A stretch of 25,830 bases of DNA from Clostridia bacterium. Lineage in GTDB: Bacteria > Bacillota > Clostridia > Christensenellales > CAG-138. Of this stretch, positions 20,287 through 25,830 are shown piece by piece (positions within the stretch are counted from its first letter, which is position 1; the number at the start of each line of letters is the position of its first letter). Below the pieces are notes generated by a model. It was not told the DNA's origin and searched no databases. It worked only from the letters and a program-made list of their open reading frames with translations. The DNA lies in the NCBI GenBank assembly GCA_016296415.1, contig JAEDJH010000011.1:1-25830 (forward strand), written 5' to 3'. Both the position numbers and the translations under genes were made by a program.

Positions 20287-22551
20287 ATGTACGCACGGGT
20301 GATCGTCGATATAGCGAATGCAAACGTTGACCGCACGTTCCATTATTTGGTGCCCGAGGGGATGGAAGTCCTGCCCGGGCATAGAGTGATGGTTCCTTTC
20401 GGTGCGGGCAATCGCCGAACGGAGGGGTTTGTGATCGAAATTACCGACGAGCTGCCGGAAAAAAACTTTGAAATAAAGCCGATACTCGGCACGATGGAGG
20501 CGTACACAGTCCTGCTGCCCGAGCAGCTTGAGCTTGCCGAGTGGATACAGGCGAATTACAGATGCCTGTATGTTGATGCGCTCCGGCTGATGATACCCGC
20601 ACAGCTAAGGGGAGGCAGGGTGAAGGAAAAACGCATAAAAACGGTGCGCCTTGCCGACGGAATGGACATTGAGAGCATGCGAGAGCTGCTGATGACAAAA
20701 AAAGGAAAGGTGCGCTCGCCGATACAGCTTGAAGTCGTTGAGCTGCTCAATCGGCTGAACACACCCATGAGCCTGACGGATATTTATGGGTTTATACCGA
20801 ATTCCCAGACCGCTGTCCGAAGCCTTACGGAGAGAGGAATACTTATTGAGGAGGGCTTTGTAACCTTCCGCTCGCCATATACCGAAAGCGTGCAGGGGGA
20901 CACCGCCCTTGTGCTGAACGATGGGCAGAGGGCGGCGCTTGACGGGATCAAAACGGGACTTGAAAAGCGCAGTGGCGTATATTTGCTGCACGGCGTCACG
21001 GGAAGCGGAAAAACCGAGGTTTATATGAATGCGATTGCCGCAGTTACCGCCGAGGGAGGCACGGCCATCACACTTGTTCCTGAAATATCGCTTACACCGC
21101 AGACGGTTGACAGATTCAAACGCCGCTTCGGCGATACCGTGGCGGTACTGCACAGCAGGCTGAGCGCCGGCGAAAGATACGACGAATGGCGGCGGATACG
21201 GCTCGGAAAGGTCAAGGTGGTGGTGGGAGCGAGAAGTGCGCTCTTTGCGCCGCTTGAGAATTTGCGCCTGATAATAATCGATGAGGAGCATGAGCCAAGC
21301 TATCAATCAGAAAAGGCACCCCGATACATTGCCTCCGAGGTGGCGGCAAAAAGATGCAGGCTGTCCGGAGCGGTGCTGGTTCTTGCGAGCGCAACGCCGT
21401 CCGTGCCGGATTATTTCAAGGCAAAAAGGGGCAGATATGCCCTGCTTGAAATGCCGGAGAGAATATCCAATATCCCGATGCCGCACGTGGAAACGGTCGA
21501 TATGCGAAACGAGTTCATGGAGGGCAATAACAGCATATTCTCCGCAAAGCTGTATGAGGAACTCAAAAACTGCCTTGAGGCGGGGGAGCAGGCGATACTG
21601 TTTGTAAACAGGCGAGGCTATTCTACGTTCGTATCCTGCAGGGGCTGCGGAAGCGTTATTAAGTGCGACCGATGCGATGTTTCGCTGACATATCATAAGC
21701 TTGAGGGTGTGCTGAAGTGCCACTATTGCGGAAGGGTAATGCGCCTTCCGAAGCTCTGTCCCGAATGCAGCAAGCCCTACCTGAAATACTTTGGCATCGG
21801 CACACAGCAGGTGGAGGAACAGTTTATTAAGACCTTCCCCGGGTACGCCTGCCTGCGGATGGATACCGATACCACGACCGGCAAAAACTCGCACAGGGAT
21901 ATTTTGAAGGCGTTTGAAAAAGGCGAGGCGAGCGTGCTTATCGGCACGCAGATGGTCGCAAAGGGGCTTGACATACCCAACGTAACACTCGTTGGAGTTA
22001 TTGCGGCAGACTCTATGCTGCATATTCCTGATTTCAGGAGCTGCGAAAGAACATTCCAGCTTATTACTCAGGTGGCAGGCAGGGCGGGGCGAAAGTCAAA
22101 GCAGGGGCGGGTTATACTGCAGACCTATTCGCCAGAGCATCCGGCGATAGAGTTTGCATCAAAGCACGATTATTGCGGATTTTACGAATATGAGATAGAG
22201 CAAAGGCGCAGAGCGATGTTTCCGCCGTATTCGCTGTTTATGCGTGTGCTGTTCACCTCGGTCGATGAACAGACGGCGGAGCAGCTTTCCGAAGAGGCGG
22301 CGGAGGGCATACGCAGGGCGCTTGAGAGCGTTATAGCGAAAAACGGCGGCAGCAGAAGGGAAGTACTGCTTGTGCTTGCTTCTCCTTCGCCCGTGAAGAA
22401 AAGACAGGGGGAATACAGGTATCAGGTACTTATAAAGCTTGCCAGAACGAAGAATGCCCCCGATATGATAGATGCCGTTTATGATTACATGGCAAAGAAG
22501 GATCCGCACGGACTTTCGGCGATACAGATAAATCCCAACGATATGTTTTGA
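20287..22551 (+). CDS. priA: primosomal protein N', replication restart helicase
   Basis: PriA reloads the replicative helicase at stalled forks. The 754 residues contain the N-terminal fork-binding domain (about 1-110), a winged-helix region, and the superfamily 2 helicase core with Walker A GVTGSGKTE (236-244) and DEEH (332-335). An inserted zinc module has eight cysteines in four CxxC pairs (451/454, 460/463, 478/481, 491/494), and GTQMVAKGLDIPNV and TQVAGRAGRKSKQGRV follow. AGGAG precedes the ATG at 5-base spacing. In most Firmicutes coaBC lies before and def-fmt after priA; here priA is last and is followed by a convergent terminator. Confidence 0.97.
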   Translation: MYARVIVDIANANVDRTFHYLVPEGMEVLPGHRVMVPFGAGNRRTEGFVIEITDELPEKNFEIKPILGTMEAYTVLLPEQLELAEWIQANYRCLYVDALRLMIPAQLRGGRVKEKRIKTVRLADGMDIESMRELLMTKKGKVRSPIQLEVVELLNRLNTPMSLTDIYGFIPNSQTAVRSLTERGILIEEGFVTFRSPYTESVQGDTALVLNDGQRAALDGIKTGLEKRSGVYLLHGVTGSGKTEVYMNAIAAVTAEGGTAITLVPEISLTPQTVDRFKRRFGDTVAVLHSRLSAGERYDEWRRIRLGKVKVVVGARSALFAPLENLRLIIIDEEHEPSYQSEKAPRYIASEVAAKRCRLSGAVLVLASATPSVPDYFKAKRGRYALLEMPERISNIPMPHVETVDMRNEFMEGNNSIFSAKLYEELKNCLEAGEQAILFVNRRGYSTFVSCRGCGSVIKCDRCDVSLTYHKLEGVLKCHYCGRVMRLPKLCPECSKPYLKYFGIGTQQVEEQFIKTFPGYACLRMDTDTTTGKNSHRDILKAFEKGEASVLIGTQMVAKGLDIPNVTLVGVIAADSMLHIPDFRSCERTFQLITQVAGRAGRKSKQGRVILQTYSPEHPAIEFASKHDYCGFYEYEIEQRRRAMFPPYSLFMRVLFTSVDEQTAEQLSEEAAEGIRRALESVIAKNGGSRREVLLVLASPSPVKKRQGEYRYQVLIKLARTKNAPDMIDAVYDYMAKKDPHGLSAIQINPNDMF

Positions 22552-22558
22552 TATAAAT

Positions 22559-22585
22559 AAGCAGCTCCGACAAAAGGCGCTGCTT
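22559..22585. terminator. bidirectional terminator between priA and the minus-strand operon
   Basis: AAGCAGC (22559-22565) pairs perfectly with GCTGCTT (22579-22585). On the plus strand it is followed by GATTTATCG with six T farther on. On the minus strand it is followed by ATTTATAT. It lies between two convergent genes. Confidence 0.65.
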
Positions 22586-22623
22586 GATTTATCGTATTTT
22601 TTCCACGAAGGGTGAGTTTCCCG

Positions 22624-23496
22624 TCAGCCGACACGCAGCTCCGCCAATATGACCTCGGGACGGTTATTTATACGCACGGGGAAGGCACTGTTTCCTATGC
22701 CGCGGCTTATTATCATGTTAGTGTCGCCTTCGGCAAAAAGCCCTGCATCGTATTTTGGAAAAAAGCCCTGATCGGGCGTGAACAAGCCTCCGACAAAAGG
22801 AAGCCTTATTTGTCCACCATGGGCGTGACCGCTGAATATTAAGTCTATATCGGCCTCAGTATACAATTCAAAAAACTCCGGACGGTGGGAAAGCAGTATG
22901 CTGTACTCGCCGTTTTTGCTTTTGATATTGTTTAGGTGCGCCCTTATGATAGCATCTTCTGGGGAAATGTAATTTCCCATTGAATGGTAACCGGCAAAGT
23001 CTGGGTCCGCCAAACCGAGCAAAGCGATGGACGCTCCCTCCTTCTCGATGGTAACACGCTCGTTTTGCAGCACGACAACGCCCAAAGCCATCAGCCTCGC
23101 CTTGAGCTCACGATACTCGGGAAGCCGTGCTTCATGATTGCCGGGGACGTAGAAGCATGGGGAGATAGCCATTGCTTCTTCGGCAAAATGCAGCGCAGCC
23201 TCAATATTCGTTCTGCGTGAATCCACTAAATCGCCGGTTATAACGATAATATCCGGCTTTGCCTCGTTCAGCATGTCGAGCAGTTTTTCGTTGCCCCTGC
23301 CGATTTGGGTGTTGTGGAGATCGGAAATATGGGCAATGCGGCAGCCGTCGAATTCGGTCGGCAGCCTTTCGCTTATTACGGTGTACGGGGTGAGTTCCAA
23401 CGCCTTGTTGCCCCAGATGACCCAAACGGAAAGCGCCGTCAAAACGACAGCGGTGAGGACACATAATATTATAGAGCGTTTCTTTTTCACAGTCAT
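22624..23496 (-). CDS. membrane-anchored metallophosphoesterase (YaeI/YkuE-like)
   Basis: This 290-residue protein begins with MTVKKK and one hydrophobic helix (about 8-28), a signal anchor that places the enzyme outside the membrane. The calcineurin-like motifs are complete: SDLHN (58-62), GDLVDSR (88-94), GNHEAR (119-124), the LLSHRPEFF segment and SGHAHGGQIRLP. Relatives act on lipid-linked or nucleotide phosphates such as UDP-diacylglucosamine; the substrate here is not known. The start at 23496 is chosen because a signal anchor follows; the frame is open 189 bases further upstream, into the preceding gene. It is the last gene of a minus-strand cluster behind the PBP gene. Confidence 0.9.
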   Translation of the reverse strand: MTVKKKRSIILCVLTAVVLTALSVWVIWGNKALELTPYTVISERLPTEFDGCRIAHISDLHNTQIGRGNEKLLDMLNEAKPDIIVITGDLVDSRRTNIEAALHFAEEAMAISPCFYVPGNHEARLPEYRELKARLMALGVVVLQNERVTIEKEGASIALLGLADPDFAGYHSMGNYISPEDAIIRAHLNNIKSKNGEYSILLSHRPEFFELYTEADIDLIFSGHAHGGQIRLPFVGGLFTPDQGFFPKYDAGLFAEGDTNMIISRGIGNSAFPVRINNRPEVILAELRVG

Positions 23497-23575
23497 CAAA
23501 ACACCTGTCGGTATAATTTGCAGCACCCATGCTTTTTTTGTGGGCGCATGAATTTTGCACGGCGTTTTTGCTTTA

Positions 23576-23956
23576 TTACGGCAGCTTTCTTCCGCAGTTG
23601 TTGCAGTATTTAAAATCGCCGTCAACGGCCGCACCGCAGTACGGACAGAATTTGTTGTCAAAATCGGTCGTTTGCGTGTGCGCACTTTGAGGCGCTCCGA
23701 AACGCATATTCAATGGATCGGGCTCCTCATTTCCGTCGGTTATGTCGAACGCAGAGTAGCGGTTTTTGCCTGATGCATTTTTGAAATTATAGACCGTTAT
23801 GGCGATGGCTATGCCCGTCCAGATAACGCCGAACAGGGCGAAAATGCCGCTTATCTGAGATGCCAGAATCGTCCAAATGATACCGAAGCCTATCATGGCT
23901 ATCCCCACAATACCGCCCAACATCGAAGGCCCCCTGCCGGGTTTAATGCTCTTCAT
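23576..23956 (-). CDS. small membrane protein with C-terminal zinc ribbon
   Basis: The protein has 126 residues. Two hydrophobic helices lie at about 12-32 and 35-57, followed by a soluble linker and a C-terminal zinc ribbon with Cys104/Cys107 (CPYC) and Cys118/Cys121 (CNNC). Zinc-ribbon membrane proteins of this size are common in Clostridia and have no assigned role. The start follows AAGGAGGG at 7-base spacing, and the ribosome site overlaps the end of the previous gene, so translation is probably coupled to it. Confidence 0.8.
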   Translation of the reverse strand: MKSIKPGRGPSMLGGIVGIAMIGFGIIWTILASQISGIFALFGVIWTGIAIAITVYNFKNASGKNRYSAFDITDGNEEPDPLNMRFGAPQSAHTQTTDFDNKFCPYCGAAVDGDFKYCNNCGRKLP

Positions 23957-23972
23957 TTTGCTGCCCTCCTTT

Positions 23973-24299
23973 TTAAAGAATCTCTCTCAGCTTGTCGAGA
24001 AATGCTTTTTCGCCGACGGTGTTCACCTTGAAAAACGTCGCCTGACTTCCGCCGGATGTGATTGCAGACAGACATATTGGTCCGCTGCCGCTTTGAAACA
24101 GCGTAATGTTCATGCTTACACGATTGCCGCCGAAATAGCTGTACCTTTCAAACACACGTACACTGCATCTTGCGGTCTCGCCGTAAAAATCGCTGGCGTC
24201 CTCCAGCGTTGCCGATATGCTTCCGCTGAGGATCCCACTTTCTATCCGATGAAGTATTTGGTTAAAATCTCCGTACAAAGTATGTTCCAGTTTTGCCAC
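23973..24299 (-). CDS. DUF6054-like protein (108 aa)
   Basis: This is a small soluble protein with LYGDFNQILHRIESGILSG at the start and the conserved-looking core ISATLEDASDF...CSVRVFERYSYFGGNRVSMN. I recognise this as the DUF6054 pattern, with moderate confidence. No function is known for that family. The start is GTG at 24299; AAGGAGG lies 9 bases before it and overlaps the stop region of the PBP gene, tying it to that gene's translation. Confidence 0.75.
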   Translation of the reverse strand: MAKLEHTLYGDFNQILHRIESGILSGSISATLEDASDFYGETARCSVRVFERYSYFGGNRVSMNITLFQSGSGPICLSAITSGGSQATFFKVNTVGEKAFLDKLREIL

Positions 24300-24313
24300 G
24301 TCAGTTTACCTCC

Positions 24314-25830
24314 TTATTCAAAATCGAGCATCGCACGTGCAATATCAAATTTGAGCGATGCGTATTTTTCATCGGTTGGCATATCGAGTGCAACGATCAC
24401 GAGGCGTTCGTCCTCGGGGGCAACGTTTACTCTGTAGCCGACAAACCACGATATGGCACGGGTTTTGGAATTGTCCATCTCTGCGGTTCCCGTCTTTCCG
24501 GCTATGGTATAGTTTTTTACCCTGAGGGGACGCCCCGTACCGTTGTAATCGGGGCTGACAACGTGCTCGAGCATAGGGGTCAGCTTGTCGATGATATAGT
24601 CCGAAACGACGTCCTCACGCCAAACCGAGGGAATGTGCTCCCAAACGACCTCGCCCATATCCGAATCGCCGGAGTGAAGTGCTCTGACGATATACGGCAC
24701 GGGTATGTCGCCGCCGTTGGCGAATGCGGAAAACATGGCGGCTGCCTGCAGCGGAGTTACGAGAAGCTCTGCCTGTCCGTACCCCATATCTGCAATCATA
24801 CCCTTAGTAACTTCTTTATCTTTGTTTACAAGGTTGGGCGAGGAAACGCTCAGGTCGAAGTCAATGGCTTCGTCGAAGCCTATTTTCTCCAGATATGCCA
24901 AAAAATTATCCGCACCGACCAGCAAAGCGGCGTTCGCAAAGTAGATATTGTCGGAATGTATCATGGCATTGTGCAAATTGAGAGGCGTGCTTCTTACCTT
25001 TACCTCCGCACGCTTTATGGCGTGCCATTCCCATGGACCGTGTCCTATGGGCTTCCAATAGTCATCTACTATCTCCTCCGAAAAAACGTAGTCGGTGGTG
25101 ATGGCGTTGTTGGAAAGCGCAGCGGCGGCGGTAAAGGGCTTCAATATCGAGCCCGGGGGATAGGCGTAGCGTGTGGCCTTGTTGAGAAACGGCGAATTGG
25201 GCGCATTTTTGATCAGATTTACCCTTTCCTCGCTGCTGCCGGACGTCATAATGTTAAGGTCAAACGTCGGATACGACGCCATTGCCTGAATTTCACCCGT
25301 TTTCGGGTTCATAACTACCACAGCGCCGGAGGTTTTTTCGCCGAAAAGCGTGTGCTCCATAACCTCGTCGAGACGAAGCTGCAGGGGCATATTTATGGTA
25401 AGCTCGATGTCACGACCGTTAATTGCGTGCCTGGTGAAAATGACGCTCTTTCTTTCTCCGGCCTCGCTTTTTATGTAATAATAATAGCCGTCTGCACCTC
25501 GAAGCTCCGCTTCATACTTGCTTTCAAGTCCCGAAACACCCACAATGGAGTCGTCGGTATAAAGCCCCATATAGCTTTCCCGCCCTTCGTTGAGACTGTC
25601 CTTCCTTTCGGGGGATATTGCGCCTATATAACCAATCGTCTGGGCGAGCGTTTCCGCATACGGATAGCTGCGTGTTTCGCCGAAACTGCCGCTGTCCATC
25701 AAAATGCCATCCACGAGCAAAAGATTTTCCTCGGTAAATTTGTCGAGCTTGCTCGGGTGAAGCTGTACGATTATCGCAAGATCGTTGTAGGCTTTGTCCA
25801 AGGCGGCTTCCACTTCCTCGGGGGATATTT
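24314..25830 (-). CDS. class B penicillin-binding protein, transpeptidase (5' end outside the window)
   Basis: The frame is open to the right edge, so the N-terminal membrane anchor and the start are missing; about 505 residues are visible. It has a PBP dimerisation-like part followed by a transpeptidase domain that cross-links peptidoglycan on the outer face of the membrane. The three active-site motifs are complete: SILK (catalytic Ser codon 25148-25150), SDN (near 24950) and KTGT (Lys codon 24494-24496). Other family marks are GAVVVMNPKTGEIQAMASYPTFDLN and GYGQAELLVTPLQAAAMFSAFANGG, typical of class B enzymes such as PbpA, MrdA or FtsI. It is the first visible gene of the minus-strand cluster. 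Which cell-wall process it serves (elongation, division or sporulation) cannot be told from this part. Confidence 0.93.
   Translation of the reverse strand, partial: ISPEEVEAALDKAYNDLAIIVQLHPSKLDKFTEENLLLVDGILMDSGSFGETRSYPYAETLAQTIGYIGAISPERKDSLNEGRESYMGLYTDDSIVGVSGLESKYEAELRGADGYYYYIKSEAGERKSVIFTRHAINGRDIELTINMPLQLRLDEVMEHTLFGEKTSGAVVVMNPKTGEIQAMASYPTFDLNIMTSGSSEERVNLIKNAPNSPFLNKATRYAYPPGSILKPFTAAAALSNNAITTDYVFSEEIVDDYWKPIGHGPWEWHAIKRAEVKVRSTPLNLHNAMIHSDNIYFANAALLVGADNFLAYLEKIGFDEAIDFDLSVSSPNLVNKDKEVTKGMIADMGYGQAELLVTPLQAAAMFSAFANGGDIPVPYIVRALHSGDSDMGEVVWEHIPSVWREDVVSDYIIDKLTPMLEHVVSPDYNGTGRPLRVKNYTIAGKTGTAEMDNSKTRAISWFVGYRVNVAPEDERLVIVALDMPTDEKYASLKFDIARAMLDFE

Overview
The window is chromosomal DNA of an anaerobic Firmicute, most likely a gut-type member of class Clostridia. 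This rests on strong AGGAGG-type ribosome binding sites, sigma-A promoters with clear -10 boxes, several lipoprotein signal peptides, and gene blocks usual in that group: pcrA-ligA, yicC-gmk-rpoZ-priA and pxpABC. Base composition is roughly balanced. TGA is used as a normal stop. No rRNA, tRNA, CRISPR array, prophage or transposase was found.

Layout. (1) 1-376: the 3' end of a gene that appears frameshifted. (2) 412-457: a perfect palindromic element. (3) 550-900: a small lipoprotein. (4) 1017-3573: tldD-tldE, a two-subunit zinc metalloprotease, with a terminator. (5) 3774-4799: a membrane-anchored LuxR-type regulator. (6) 5049-5579: an acidic lipoprotein with its own strong promoter and terminator. 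(7) 5772-8175: pxpA-pxpB-pxpC, the prokaryotic 5-oxoprolinase, in a tight overlapping operon. (8) 8276-10177: a large beta-propeller-like lipoprotein. (9) 10258-12234: transketolase. (10) 12300-12452: a regulatory intergenic region with back-to-back promoters, a putative small RNA on the minus strand and the start signals of an unknown 187-residue protein (12479-13042). (11) 13160-18414: pcrA, ligA and an orphan AIR-synthase-like protein. (12) 18524-22551: yicC, gmk, rpoZ and priA. (13) A convergent terminator, then a minus-strand operon running in from the right edge: class B penicillin-binding protein (cut by the window edge), a DUF6054-like protein, a zinc-ribbon membrane protein and a metallophosphoesterase.

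Most of the content is housekeeping: DNA replication and repair (pcrA, ligA, priA), transcription and nucleotide supply (rpoZ, gmk), RNA turnover (yicC), central carbon metabolism (tkt), 5-oxoproline salvage (pxpABC) and cell-wall synthesis (the PBP). No large novel defence or biosynthetic system is evident. The parts most worth a second look are the divergent small-RNA/unknown-gene region near 12.3-12.5 kb, the membrane-tethered LuxR regulator with its adjacent lipoprotein, the frameshifted gene at the left edge, the possibly leaderless pxpA, and the missing remA and coaBC genes in the yicC-priA block.
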